A stretch of 64,000 nucleotides of DNA, taken from NCBI GenBank assembly GCA_037190665.1, contig JBBCJT010000027.1, positions 113,348 to 177,347 on the forward strand, in the 5' to 3' direction. Under the pieces are notes generated by a model, which searched no databases, was not told the origin of the DNA, and saw nothing but the letters and a program-made list of their open reading frames with translations. The translations under genes and the position numbers were made by a program. Positions within the stretch are counted from its first letter, which is position 1; each line of letters opens with the position of its first letter. Of this stretch, positions 1 through 8,139 are shown piece after piece. Source of the stretch: JBBCJT01 sp037190665. GTDB lineage: Bacteria; Pseudomonadota; Alphaproteobacteria; Acetobacterales; Acetobacteraceae.

Positions 1-1
1 C

Positions 2-670
2 CGCAATCTGCAGTACACGCCGGAAAGCCTGCTGCCCGTGTCCAACATGGTGCGCGGGCCGAACGTGCTGGTGGTGCATCCGTCCGTGCCGGCGCGCACG
101 GTGCCGGAGCTGATCGCGCATTTGAAGGCCAATCCCGGCCAGCTCGGCTGCGGCAATCCCGGCGTCGGCCAGTCGCCGCACCTGTCGGCGGTATGGTTCG
201 CGCAGCTCACCGGCACGTCGATCATCCACGTGCCGTTCCGCGGCGCGGGGCCGGCGATGGTGGAGCTGGTCGCCGGCAACATCCAGCTCATGTTCGACAA
301 CCTGACCACGGCCATCGAGCAGATCCGCGCCGGCAAGGTGCGCGCGCTCGCCGTCACCAGCGCGGACCGCTCGCCGCAACTGCCGGACCTGCCCGCGCTG
401 CGCGAGACGGCGCCGGAGCTTGCCGCCTATGACGTCTCCACCTGGTTCGGCATGTTCCTGCCGGCCGGCACGCCCGCACCGATCGTGCAGGCGCTGAACG
501 AGGAGATGCGCGTGCTGATCGAATCCGATGAGGGCAAGGCACGCTTCACGCAGATGGGCGGCGTGGGCGCCTGGAGCACGCCCGACCGCTTCGCCGCCTT
601 CGTGAAGGCGGAGATCGAGAAATGGGGCGCGGTGATCCGGCGCGAAGGACTGCAGATCGAGGTGAGCTGA
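2..670 (+). CDS. Bug/TctC-family solute receptor, 5' end outside window
   Basis: The frame is open from base 2 and ends at TGA 668-670, leaving 222 residues of a family that is usually about 320 long; the missing N-terminus would carry the export signal. Visible Bug-family landmarks are NPGQLGCGNPGVGQSPHLSA and then IIHVPFRGAGPAMVELVAGN (the conserved VPFRG..PAM...G segment that closes over a carboxylate), followed by the late LPDLPALRETAP and FAAFVKAEIEKW segments. Known members bind carboxylates or aromatic acids in the periplasm for tripartite tricarboxylate transporters. No tctA/tctB is next to it here. It ends 3 bases before the diaminopropionate ammonia-lyase start, so the two are probably co-transcribed and the ligand may be amino-acid-like (inference). 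Confidence 0.9.
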   Translation, partial: RNLQYTPESLLPVSNMVRGPNVLVVHPSVPARTVPELIAHLKANPGQLGCGNPGVGQSPHLSAVWFAQLTGTSIIHVPFRGAGPAMVELVAGNIQLMFDNLTTAIEQIRAGKVRALAVTSADRSPQLPDLPALRETAPELAAYDVSTWFGMFLPAGTPAPIVQALNEEMRVLIESDEGKARFTQMGGVGAWSTPDRFAAFVKAEIEKWGAVIRREGLQIEVS

Positions 671-673
671 CCG

Positions 674-1828
674 ATGACGGAACTGAGGCGCGTTGCGCCG
701 CGCGATCCCGCGCAGGCGTTGCTGTGGACGAATCCGGACGTTGACCGCACGGGCGGCTGGGATGCCGTGCGCATGGGCTTCGATGTGCTGGCGGAGGCGC
801 GCGCGGCGCGGGAGGTGATCGGGGGCTGGCCCGGCTATGCGCCGTCGCCGCTGCACGACCTGCCGGCCACGGCGCGCGCGCTGGGGATCACGGCGCTGTC
901 CTGCAAGGACGAGGGCGGGCGCTTCGGCCTCGGCAGCTTCAAGGCGCTCGGTGCGCCCTACGCGGTGCACCGGCTGCTGGCGCAGGCGGGCCGCCCGCCG
1001 GCCGACGTCACGGTCGCCTGCATCACCGACGGCAACCATGGCCGCGCGCTGGCCTGGGGCGCCCGCCAGCTCGGCTGCAAGGCGGTCGTCTACATCCCGC
1101 GCGGCGTCAGCCCGGCGCGCGTGGAGGCGATCGCCGCACAGGGCGCGCGGGTGGTGCCGGTCGATCTCGTCTACGACGACGCGCTGGAGAAGCTGCGCAC
1201 GGATGCGGCGCGGGAGGGCTGGGACATCGTCTCCGACCTCGCCTATCCCGGCTATGTCGAGATGCCGCGCGCCTGCATGGCGGGCTACGCGGTGATGGTC
1301 GACGAGATCCTCGCCGCCCGCCCCACGCCGCCGACGCATGTGCTGATCCAGGGCGGCTGCGGCGGTTTCGCCGCCGCGATCCTCGCCGCGTTCTGGGCCC
1401 GCTCCGGCGCCGCGCGGCCGCATCTGACGGTGATCGAACCGGCGCGCGCCGCCTGCCTGCTGGAAGCGGCCGAGGCCGGCGGTCCGGTGCGGGTGGATGG
1501 CGAGCTGGACACGCTGATGGGCGGTCTGGCCTGCGGCGTGGTCTCGCTCGCCGCGTGGCCGATCCTGCGCGACGGGGTGGACGCCTACATGATCCTGCCG
1601 GAGGCGGAGATCGTGCCGGCGATGCGCGATCTGGCGCGCCCACCGGGCGGCGATCCCGCGGTCGTGGCGGGCGAGACGGGCGCGGCCGGGCTCGCGGCGC
1701 TGCGGATGATCGCGCAGCAGCCGGCGCTCGCCTCCCGCATCGGGCTGGGCCCGGAGAGCGACGTGCTGATCTTCGTCTGCGAAGGCGCGACCGACCCGGA
1801 TCGCTACCGGGAACTGGTCGAAGGCTAG
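674..1828 (+). CDS. dpaL: Diaminopropionate ammonia-lyase, PLP-dependent
   Basis: A 384-residue fold type II PLP enzyme predicted to convert 2,3-diaminopropionate to pyruvate and two ammonia. The PLP lysine is expected at K90 in GLGSFKALG; the TDGNHGR stretch (118-124) carries the family's catalytic Asp, and the phosphate-binding glycine loop is GGCGG at 227-231. Length matches the family (about 400). The start ATG lies 3 bases after the preceding stop, with GAGGTGAG inside the end of the upstream gene serving as ribosome binding site. The gene is followed by a strong hairpin at 1839-1864. Threonine or serine deaminases are related alternatives, but the SFKALG signature and the N-terminal extension favour diaminopropionate lyase. 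Confidence 0.82.
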   Translation: MTELRRVAPRDPAQALLWTNPDVDRTGGWDAVRMGFDVLAEARAAREVIGGWPGYAPSPLHDLPATARALGITALSCKDEGGRFGLGSFKALGAPYAVHRLLAQAGRPPADVTVACITDGNHGRALAWGARQLGCKAVVYIPRGVSPARVEAIAAQGARVVPVDLVYDDALEKLRTDAAREGWDIVSDLAYPGYVEMPRACMAGYAVMVDEILAARPTPPTHVLIQGGCGGFAAAILAAFWARSGAARPHLTVIEPARAACLLEAAEAGGPVRVDGELDTLMGGLACGVVSLAAWPILRDGVDAYMILPEAEIVPAMRDLARPPGGDPAVVAGETGAAGLAALRMIAQQPALASRIGLGPESDVLIFVCEGATDPDRYRELVEG

Positions 1829-1838
1829 GAACGGACAT

Positions 1839-1864
1839 CACCTGCGCCGCGGACGGCGCAGGTG
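1839..1864 (+). terminator. Hairpin terminator after dpaL
   Basis: A perfect 10-bp stem (CACCTGCGCC paired with GGCGCAGGTG) with a 6-base loop begins 11 bases after the dpaL stop. No T-run follows, as is common in very GC-rich genomes. It lies between convergent genes, so it could act in both directions. Confidence 0.6.
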
Positions 1865-1892
1865 AACCCGCTTCGGCGCAGGAAGTCCGAGG

Positions 1893-2201
1893 TCACTGCG
1901 AGAGGCTGCTGACCTCGCGTGCGAGGCGCCGACGCTCCTGCGCCAGCGCGTCGCGCTGGGCCGTGAGCCTCGCGATGTCCTCGCGCAGGGTTTTCTTCTC
2001 GACCCGAGCAAGCTCGGCGACGGAGTACGGCCGCGCGGGGGGATCGCGGTCCGGTACCACTGTAAGCACGATGAAAAGCAGGCCGAGTGCGCCCGCGATA
2101 AGCGTTGCCACAAAAGCAACCCAAGCGCGTGGCGGGCCTGCCTTGTCGTCGATCTCGATCGACATGCGTCGACCGCTGATCTCCACGACCCCGCCGTCCA
2201 T
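1893..2201 (-). CDS. Small membrane protein with C-terminal coiled coil
   Basis: A 102-residue protein I do not recognise. A short polar N-terminus is followed by one hydrophobic segment (about residues 27-49, WVAFVATLIAGALGLLFIVL) and then a charged, heptad-like helix rich in Arg, Glu, Leu and Ala (about 62-100) suggesting a coiled coil facing one side of the membrane. The start is well supported: AGGAGG at 2209-2214 stands 7 bases before ATG on the minus strand. The upstream 2220-2350 segment is unusually AT-rich for this genome and may hold its promoter. It is convergent with dpaL. No function is assigned. Confidence 0.7.
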   Translation of the reverse strand: MDGGVVEISGRRMSIEIDDKAGPPRAWVAFVATLIAGALGLLFIVLTVVPDRDPPARPYSVAELARVEKKTLREDIARLTAQRDALAQERRRLAREVSSLSQ

Positions 2202-2264
2202 CGCTGAACCTCCTGTCTGTCCCGGTTTTGGCCAACCGAGTAAACGCGAGGCGCTTTACGGAAT

Positions 2265-2350
2265 TCCAGTGACTTTGCTGCGACGCAAAATAATTAGTAA
2301 TATCAGTAGATTGACCAGAAAAAATCGTATTCGTGCGGATTACGTTAGTA
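2265..2350. promoter_or_regulatory. AT-rich upstream segment of the small coiled-coil gene
   Basis: In a window of about 70 percent GC this segment has runs such as AAAATAATTAGTAATATCAG and AGAAAAAATCGTATTC. It lies 60-150 bases upstream of the minus-strand start at 2201, and also just beyond the 3' end of the SH3 gene. I read it as a promoter or silencer-binding region; no single -35/-10 pair is convincing. Confidence 0.35.
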
Positions 2351-2351
2351 T

Positions 2352-3107
2352 TCAGTTCACCGCTTCATCGCGGTAAGTGCCCCAGAACGCCTCCCGCGGG
2401 AGATAGCCGCGATGGTCGCCCACCTGCACCTGGCACCAGTCGGTACCGGGCTCGCAGGTCCGCACCCGCCCGACCACGCCGCCCTTCAGACGCGCCACTG
2501 TCTGGGCGTTCGCCTCGGGCGCGCGACGGAGCGGCTGTTCCTCCCCGCGGACGATGAAGCTGCGGCGGCCGGTGAGCACGGCCGCATGAACCCAGCCCTG
2601 CACGCCGTCCGGATCGCGCACCAGCCGCCAGACCTCGAACTCGCGCATGATCTCCACCGGCAGGTCGCGGCGCTGGTAGACCCATTGCACGGGATAGCGC
2701 GTGCCCGGACCGGCCCGCATGTTCACCTCATCCGCCCGCAGCGCGGCGAAGCGGGGGATCGGCAGGCCGCTGACGCTGCCGCGCGGCGGCTCGGCGGGCC
2801 GTTCCGGCACTGCGGGGGCCGCAGGGGGCGGTGGCTCGGCGGGACGGGGGGCGGCGGCCGCACCGGCAGCCGCGCCACCCGCTGCACCGGCGGCCGCGCC
2901 GGGCGTGGCCGGGCGCGGCGTGCGCGTCGGGTTCTGCGCGGCAGGGCGCGGCTGCGACGGCCTGGTCGGGCGCACCACGGGGGGGCGATCCGTCCGCTGG
3001 GCGGCGGCCGGTCTCTGGGGCGATTGCTGGCTGCGTTGCGGGGACGTCTGGGCCGCGGCGGTCAGCGGGACCAGCGCCACCAGCAGGAGGATCCGGCACA
3101 GGCGCAT
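2352..3107 (-). CDS. Exported protein with two bacterial SH3-type domains
   Basis: A 251-residue protein. MRLCRILLLVALVPLTAAAQ is a Sec signal peptide. Residues about 20-105 are a low-complexity Pro/Ala/Arg/Gln linker, and the C-terminal half contains two SH3-like repeats: one starting near NMRAGPGTRYPVQWVYQRRD and one near PLRRAPEANAQTVARLKGG, ending in WCQVQVGDHRGYLPREAFWG. This is the arrangement of small envelope proteins thought to bind peptidoglycan. A longer reading from a TTG at 3122 exists, but the ATG at 3107 directly starts the signal peptide and has GAGGCAGG just upstream. It is a single gene, not clearly in an operon. Confidence 0.85.
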   Translation of the reverse strand: MRLCRILLLVALVPLTAAAQTSPQRSQQSPQRPAAAQRTDRPPVVRPTRPSQPRPAAQNPTRTPRPATPGAAAGAAGGAAAGAAAAPRPAEPPPPAAPAVPERPAEPPRGSVSGLPIPRFAALRADEVNMRAGPGTRYPVQWVYQRRDLPVEIMREFEVWRLVRDPDGVQGWVHAAVLTGRRSFIVRGEEQPLRRAPEANAQTVARLKGGVVGRVRTCEPGTDWCQVQVGDHRGYLPREAFWGTYRDEAVN

Positions 3108-3157
3108 GAGCCTGCCTCGCAATGCCCGCGCGTCGCGTCAAGCCGCGCGTCGCGCCT

Positions 3158-3535
3158 CTACAGAGTTATGATCTGCCCGCCCTTCGTCGCGGCGAGGAAG
3201 GTCGCCACGCCGGCCACTTCCACGCCGGGGGCGAGCGCCGTCGCGTCCAGCGCCTCGACCCGCAGCCCCGCCTCGCAGGCGATGCGCCGCACGCCGAGTT
3301 CGGCGGCGGCTTCGGCCAGTTCGGCGAAGGTGCCCACGCCGCGCGCGGCAAGCTCCGCCTCGCGCGGATCGGCGGCGAAGGGCGGCTCCGTGCGCAGCGC
3401 GTGCACGCCCTCGTTGGTCGCGAACAGGACCGCGGTCCGGCCCAGCGCGGCCGCGGTGGTGGCAAGCACCAGCGCATAATGCGCGCGCGCGTGCCCGCCG
3501 GAGATCAGCAGCAGGCCGAGCGGTTCAGTCGGCAA
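3158..3535 (-). CDS. DsrE-family sulfur relay protein
   Basis: A 125-residue protein of the DsrE/DsrF/TusD-like fold: an N-terminal beta strand LGLLLISGGHARAHYALVL, alternating strands and helices, and a conserved-type cysteine in RRIACEAGLRVE that could carry persulfide sulfur. It begins at a TTG that overlaps the last 11 bases of moeB, with no separate ribosome binding site visible, so it is probably translated by coupling to moeB. DsrE-like proteins shuttle sulfur in thiolation pathways; pairing with an E1-like MoeB suggests it feeds or receives sulfur in sulfur-carrier protein chemistry (inference). Confidence 0.72.
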   Translation of the reverse strand: MPTEPLGLLLISGGHARAHYALVLATTAAALGRTAVLFATNEGVHALRTEPPFAADPREAELAARGVGTFAELAEAAAELGVRRIACEAGLRVEALDATALAPGVEVAGVATFLAATKGGQIITL

Positions 3536-4340
3536 GCGCGTGGGCCGACAGGTCGTGCAGGCTCGCGGCGTCCCCGCAGGCGGTGCAGTCGGGATCGCGC
3601 GGCAGGCGCACGGTGCGGAAGCGCGTGGCGAGCGCGTCCCAGATCAGCAGCCGCCCGGCGAGGCTCTCGCCGATGCCGAGGATCTCCTTCAGCACCTCGG
3701 TCGCCTGCAGCGTGCCCATCACGCCGGTCACACCCCCCAGCACGCCCGCCTGGCTGCAGGTGGGCACCAGCCCGTCGGGCGGCGGGGCGGGGTTGAGGCA
3801 GCGGTAGCAGGGGCCGCCCGCATGCGGCTTGAACACGGACAACTGGCCCTCGAAGCGCAGTACGGCGGCGGAGACCAGCGTGCGTTTGGCCAGCACGCAG
3901 GTGTCGTTGACCAGGAAGCGGGTGGCGAAGTTGTCGGTGCCGTCGCAGACGATGTCGTAGGCCGAGACGAGACCGAGCGCGTTCTCCGCGCTCAGCCGCA
4001 GCACATGCGGTACCACCGTCACGTCCGGGTTGATGTCGCGCGCGGCCTGCGCGGCGGAATCCGCCTTCGTCTGCCCCAGCCGCGCGGTGGTGTGGGCGAT
4101 CTGCCGCTGCAGGTTGGACAGTTCCACCACGTCGTCGTCGATCAGCCCGATCGTGCCGACGCCCGCGGCGGCGAGATACAGCGCGAGCGGCGAGCCGAGC
4201 CCGCCCGCGCCCACGATCAGCACCCGTGCCGCGCGCAGCTTCGCCTGCCCGGTCCCGCCCACTTCCTTCAGCAGGATGTGGCGGGAGTAGCGGTCGATCT
4301 CCTGCTCGCTGAAGTCGAGCTCGCTGAAGCCGGGCGTCAT
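3525..4340 (-). CDS. moeB: MoeB/ThiF-family sulfur-carrier adenylyltransferase
   Basis: A 271-residue E1-like enzyme that adenylates the C-terminal glycine of a small sulfur carrier (MoaD or ThiS type). The ATP-binding loop GAGGLG is at 44-49, the DDDVVELSNLQRQ adenylation segment follows, and the structural zinc ligands are C178/C181 (PCYRC) and C252/C255 (DCTAC); C195 in PTCSQAGVLGG sits in the crossover loop. A longer frame exists upstream, but the ATG at 4340 gives the standard MoeB N-terminus (FSEQEIDRYSRHILL). It is the middle gene of ybaK-moeB-dsrE on the minus strand, 31 bases after ybaK. No rhodanese domain is fused. MoeB and ThiF cannot be separated from sequence alone. Confidence 0.88.
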   Translation of the reverse strand: MTPGFSELDFSEQEIDRYSRHILLKEVGGTGQAKLRAARVLIVGAGGLGSPLALYLAAAGVGTIGLIDDDVVELSNLQRQIAHTTARLGQTKADSAAQAARDINPDVTVVPHVLRLSAENALGLVSAYDIVCDGTDNFATRFLVNDTCVLAKRTLVSAAVLRFEGQLSVFKPHAGGPCYRCLNPAPPPDGLVPTCSQAGVLGGVTGVMGTLQATEVLKEILGIGESLAGRLLIWDALATRFRTVRLPRDPDCTACGDAASLHDLSAHALAD

Positions 4341-4371
4341 GGGTGCAAGGTGGTGTGCGGGCCGGGGCGGG

Positions 4372-4857
4372 TCAAACCCCGGCCGAGGTCTCGCTGATAT
4401 CGGCGATCTGCCCGCCGCTGATGCGCACCAGCTCGGCCGCACTGGTGCGGAACACGTGCATCGGGCTGCCGGCCGCGGCCCAGACCGGGTCGAGCGCGAG
4501 CAGGTCGCGGTCCACCACCACGTGCGGCGGCGTCAGGTGGCCCACGGGTGCCACGCCGCCGATCGCGAAGCCCGTCTTCTCCCGCACCCAGTCGGCATCG
4601 GCGCGCTTGATGGGCTGGCCGAGCACGCCTGCCACGCGGGCTGCGTCGACGCGGTTCGCGCCGGAGGCGATCACCAGCACCGGCCTGCCGTCCGCACCGC
4701 GGAAGACGAGGGACTTGGCGATCTGCGCCACCGCGCAGCCCACGGCGGCGGCAGCCTCCGCGCTGGTTCGCGTGCCGGCGGGGAACGCATCGATCCGGTC
4801 CTCGTGCCCCGCCGCGAGCAGGGCGGCGCGCACGCGCTCCACCGAGCCGCCGCTCAT
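4372..4857 (-). CDS. YbaK/EbsC-family aminoacyl-tRNA deacylase
   Basis: A 161-residue single-domain protein of the YbaK/ProX editing family, which hydrolyses mischarged aminoacyl-tRNA in trans. The typical AQIAKSLVFRGADGRPVLV strand-turn with the conserved lysine (AKSLVF) and the glycine loop GFAIGGVAPVGH are present. A longer frame reaches 5097, but the ATG at 4857 places the fold at the correct N-terminus. It is first in an apparent operon with moeB and dsrE, divergent from the beta-helix gene with 139 bases between. The sub-family (Cys-tRNA-Pro versus Ala-tRNA-Pro deacylase) is not resolved. Confidence 0.85.
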   Translation of the reverse strand: MSGGSVERVRAALLAAGHEDRIDAFPAGTRTSAEAAAAVGCAVAQIAKSLVFRGADGRPVLVIASGANRVDAARVAGVLGQPIKRADADWVREKTGFAIGGVAPVGHLTPPHVVVDRDLLALDPVWAAAGSPMHVFRTSAAELVRISGGQIADISETSAGV

Positions 4858-4996
4858 GATTCGTGTCCGCAACTTGTGGCCGCAATCTCGCAAATACTGC
4901 ACGGCATGCGTGTCGTCATCCCGGTCCGGTTCCGTCAGGTTCCGCCCCCGCACGGCGGGTCGCCCGACCCGCCGTCCACAGGCGCAAGGAAGAACG

Positions 4997-6712
4997 ATGT
5001 CCATACTCACCGTGGGATCGGGGCAGCAATACGCGACGCTGAAGGCGGCCGTGGGTGCCGCGAAATCCGGCGATACGATCCAGGTGCAAGCCGGCACCTA
5101 CACCAACGACTTCGCCTATATCGACAAGGCGCTGACCATCCGGGGCGTGGACGGGATGGCGCATTTCACCGCCAGCGTCCCGCCGTCGAACGGCAAGGCG
5201 ATCCTGACCACCAACGCCAACGTGCTGCTGGAGAACATCGAGCTGTCGGGGGCGAAGGTCGCCGACCGCAACGGTGCCGGCGTGCGCGTCGAGGGCGGCA
5301 CGCTGACGCTGCAGGATTGCTACGTCCATCACAACGAGAACGGCATCCTGTCCAACGCGGCGACGCAGGCGGTGGTGATCCGCGAATCGGAGTTCGCCTT
5401 CAACGGCGCGGGCGACGGCTATTCGCACGGCATCTACGTGTCCGGGCAGAAGCTGGAGATCAGCGACAGCTACTTCCACGACACGGCGGTCGGCCACGAG
5501 ATCAAGTCGCGCGCCGCCGTGACCACGATCACCGACAGCCGCATCTTCGACCTGTCCGGCACCGCCAGCTACAGCGTGGACCTGCCGAACGGCGGGACGG
5601 TGGTGCTGAAGGACAACGTGCTCGAGCAGGGCGCGGCGAGCGAGAACCCCGCAGTGGTGTCCTTCGGCGTGGAGGGCAATCTCTGGTCCGGATCGTCCCT
5701 GACCATGACGGACAACGTCATCGTCAACAGTCTCGGCAAGGGCACCGGCGTGATCAACGCCACCAGCGCCACGGTCACGCTCACGGGCACCGACCTGTAC
5801 GGCATGACCGCTTCGCAGCTCGTCTCTGGCCCGGCGAAGGTCGCGGACACCACGCTGCTGTCCGCACGTCCGGCGCTGGACACCTCCGCGCCGTGGCAGG
5901 ACACGGCCGCGCCGCGGCCCGATCAGAACCCGCAGCCCGATCCGGATCCGCAGCCTGATCCGGGCTCGCAGCCCGATCATGGCATCGTCCTCGGCAGCGG
6001 GCCGGATGCGCTGGTGCTGCGCGTGTCGGAAGATGCGTTCCGCGGCGATGCGGCGATGACGGTGAAGGTCGATGGCGTGGCCTATGGCGGCACCATCGCG
6101 GTGGACGCCTCGCACGCGAAGGGCGAGGCCGACCAGATCACCATCCGCGGCGACTGGGGCCCCGGAGCGCACTCGGTCAGCGTCAGCTTCGTCAACGACC
6201 TCTGGGTGAGGGATGTCGGCGACCGGAACCTGCACGTGGAGGGCATCAGCTACAACGGCGCGGAGGTCGCGGGCGCGAAGACGACGCTCTGGACCGCCGG
6301 CACGAAGTCCTTCGCCTTCACCGACGGCGCCGCGCAGCCCGACCAGGGCATCGTGTTCGGCAAGGGCGCGGACGCGCTGGTGCTGCGCGTGTCGGAGGAT
6401 GCGTTCCGCGGCGATGCGATGATGACGGTCAAGGTCGACGGCGTGACCTATGGCGGCACGGGCGTGGCCGTCGATGCGTCGCATGCGAAGGGCGAGGTCG
6501 ACACCGTCACCATCCGCGGCGACTGGGCGCCCGGCGCGCACACGGTCAGCATCGGCTTCGCGAACGACCTCTGGGTGCGGGATGTCGGCGACCGGAACCT
6601 GTACGTGGACGGCATCAGCTACAACGGCGCCGAGATCGCCGGCGCGGAGACGACGCTCTGGACCACCGGCACGAAGAGCTTCGCCTTCGCCGACCATTCG
6701 CCCATCGCCTGA
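4997..6712 (+). CDS. Parallel beta-helix protein with two tandem CBM60-like modules
   Basis: A 571-residue protein. Residues 1-295 form a right-handed parallel beta-helix (YATLKAAVGAAKSGDTIQVQ start, then repeated strands such as VLLENIELSGAKV and TLTLQDCYVHHNENGIL), typical of pectate-lyase-like or polysaccharide-processing proteins. A Pro/Asp/Gln linker (about 312-328) leads to two nearly identical modules, residues 329-446 and 451-569, each with DALVLRVSEDAFRGDA, TVKVDGV.YGGT and NDLWVRDVGDRNL, resembling the Ca-dependent xylan-binding family CBM60. No Sec signal is present (MSILTVGSGQQYATLKAA), so secretion, if any, would be by another route such as type I. No polysaccharide-synthesis genes adjoin it. 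Enzymatic activity is uncertain. Confidence 0.78.
   Translation: MSILTVGSGQQYATLKAAVGAAKSGDTIQVQAGTYTNDFAYIDKALTIRGVDGMAHFTASVPPSNGKAILTTNANVLLENIELSGAKVADRNGAGVRVEGGTLTLQDCYVHHNENGILSNAATQAVVIRESEFAFNGAGDGYSHGIYVSGQKLEISDSYFHDTAVGHEIKSRAAVTTITDSRIFDLSGTASYSVDLPNGGTVVLKDNVLEQGAASENPAVVSFGVEGNLWSGSSLTMTDNVIVNSLGKGTGVINATSATVTLTGTDLYGMTASQLVSGPAKVADTTLLSARPALDTSAPWQDTAAPRPDQNPQPDPDPQPDPGSQPDHGIVLGSGPDALVLRVSEDAFRGDAAMTVKVDGVAYGGTIAVDASHAKGEADQITIRGDWGPGAHSVSVSFVNDLWVRDVGDRNLHVEGISYNGAEVAGAKTTLWTAGTKSFAFTDGAAQPDQGIVFGKGADALVLRVSEDAFRGDAMMTVKVDGVTYGGTGVAVDASHAKGEVDTVTIRGDWAPGAHTVSIGFANDLWVRDVGDRNLYVDGISYNGAEIAGAETTLWTTGTKSFAFADHSPIA
5981..6691 (+). repeat. Tandem 366-bp intragenic duplication
   Basis: Bases 5981-6325 and 6347-6691 encode the two CBM60-like copies of the beta-helix gene. 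Stretches such as GATGCGTTCCGCGGCGATGC are identical in both. The second copy has one extra residue (GGTGVAVDA versus GGTIAVDA). The low divergence points to a recent duplication or ongoing gene conversion. Confidence 0.85.
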
Positions 6713-6787
6713 GGACGGGGGCGGCTCGTCTGGACGGGGCGGAGAGGCTATAGCTTCGCCCCGTCCATCTCCGAGGGAATGCCGCCG

Positions 6788-8119
6788 ATGTCATCCCGCC
6801 TCGTCCACCGCTCCCTGAACGTCGTTCCGCCGCGCGCGGTGGGAGGCGAAGGGATCTACCTGATCGCGGAGGACGGGCGGCGCATCATCGACGGATCGGG
6901 CGGCGCGGCGGTGGCCGCGCTGGGGCACGGGCATCCGCGCGTGCTGGAAGCGATGCGCAGCCAGCTCGACACGCTCTGCTACGCGCACACCAGCTTCTTC
7001 ACCACGCCGCCGGCCGAGGAGCTCGCCGAGATCGTCGTCGGCGACGAGCCGGGCGGGCTGACGCATGCCTGGTTCTGCTCCTCCGGCTCGGAGGCGATGG
7101 AGGCGGCGCTGAAGCTCGCGCGCCAGTACCATCTGGAACGCGGCGACAAGCAGCGCACCCGATTCATCGCGCGGCGGCAGTCCTATCACGGCAACACGCT
7201 GGGCGCGCTCGGCGTCGGCGGGTCGATGATGCGCCGGCCAGCCTTCGCGCCGATGCTGGGGCAGGTGTTCGACCATGTCTCGCCGGCCTTCGCCTACCGC
7301 TTCCGCCGCGACGACGAAAGCGAGGCGGAGTACGTCGCGCGCCTCGCCGTGGAGCTGGAGGCGGCGTTCCAGGCGGCCGGTCCGGGCAACGTCGCGGCCT
7401 TCGTGGCGGAGACCGTGGTGGGTGCGACCACCGGCTGCGTCGCCGCGCCCGCCGGCTACTTCAAGGCCGTGCGCGAGGTCTGCGACCGCCATGGCGCGCT
7501 GCTGATCCTCGACGAGGTGATGTGCGGCATGGGCCGCACCGGCACCATGCATGCGTGGGAGCAGGAAGGCATCGCGCCCGACATCCAGACCGTGGCCAAG
7601 GGGCTCGGCGGCGGCTTCCAGCCCATCGGCGGCGTGCTGGTGGCGGGCCGCGTGGTGCAGGCGCTGCGCGACGGGTCCGGCATCTTCCGCCACGGTCACA
7701 CCTATCAGGGCCATCCCGTGGCCTGCGCGGCGGCACTCGCGGTGCAGAAGGTGATCCGCGAGGAAGGGTTGCTGCAGGCGGTGCGCGATCGCGGCGCGCA
7801 GCTCGAGCAGGCATTGCACGACCGGCTCGGCAATCACGCCCATGTCGGCGACATCCGCGGCCGCGGCCTGTTCTGGGCGATCGAGCTGGTGCAGGACCGC
7901 GCGACGAAGCAGGAGTTCGATCCGGCGCTGAAGGTCAACGACCGCATCAAGAACGAGGCCTTCGACCGCGGCCTCGCGTGCTACGCCATGGCGGGCACGA
8001 TCGACGGGGCGCGCGGCGACCATGTGATCCTCGCACCGCCCTACATCAGCACCGAGGCCGATATCGGCCGTATGGTGGCGATCCTCGGCGACGCCGTGGA
8101 CGCTTCCCTGCCGCAATGA
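6788..8119 (+). CDS. Class III PLP aminotransferase
   Basis: A 443-residue omega-aminotransferase-type enzyme. The PLP aspartate lies in LILDEVMCGMGRTG (D242) and the PLP lysine is K271 in TVAKGLGGGFQPIGG; GSGGAAVAALGHGHP and SSGSEAMEAALKLARQ are the usual N-terminal and phosphate-binding segments. Two ATGs are possible: GAGGG at 6773-6777 is only 1 base from ATG 6779 but 10 from ATG 6788, so I chose 6788. The next gene, an amino-acid-type binding protein, starts 20 bases later, suggesting an operon for uptake and transamination of an amino compound. The substrate is unknown. Confidence 0.88.
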   Translation: MSSRLVHRSLNVVPPRAVGGEGIYLIAEDGRRIIDGSGGAAVAALGHGHPRVLEAMRSQLDTLCYAHTSFFTTPPAEELAEIVVGDEPGGLTHAWFCSSGSEAMEAALKLARQYHLERGDKQRTRFIARRQSYHGNTLGALGVGGSMMRRPAFAPMLGQVFDHVSPAFAYRFRRDDESEAEYVARLAVELEAAFQAAGPGNVAAFVAETVVGATTGCVAAPAGYFKAVREVCDRHGALLILDEVMCGMGRTGTMHAWEQEGIAPDIQTVAKGLGGGFQPIGGVLVAGRVVQALRDGSGIFRHGHTYQGHPVACAAALAVQKVIREEGLLQAVRDRGAQLEQALHDRLGNHAHVGDIRGRGLFWAIELVQDRATKQEFDPALKVNDRIKNEAFDRGLACYAMAGTIDGARGDHVILAPPYISTEADIGRMVAILGDAVDASLPQ

Positions 8120-8139
8120 TCCAGACAGGAGAGACATTC

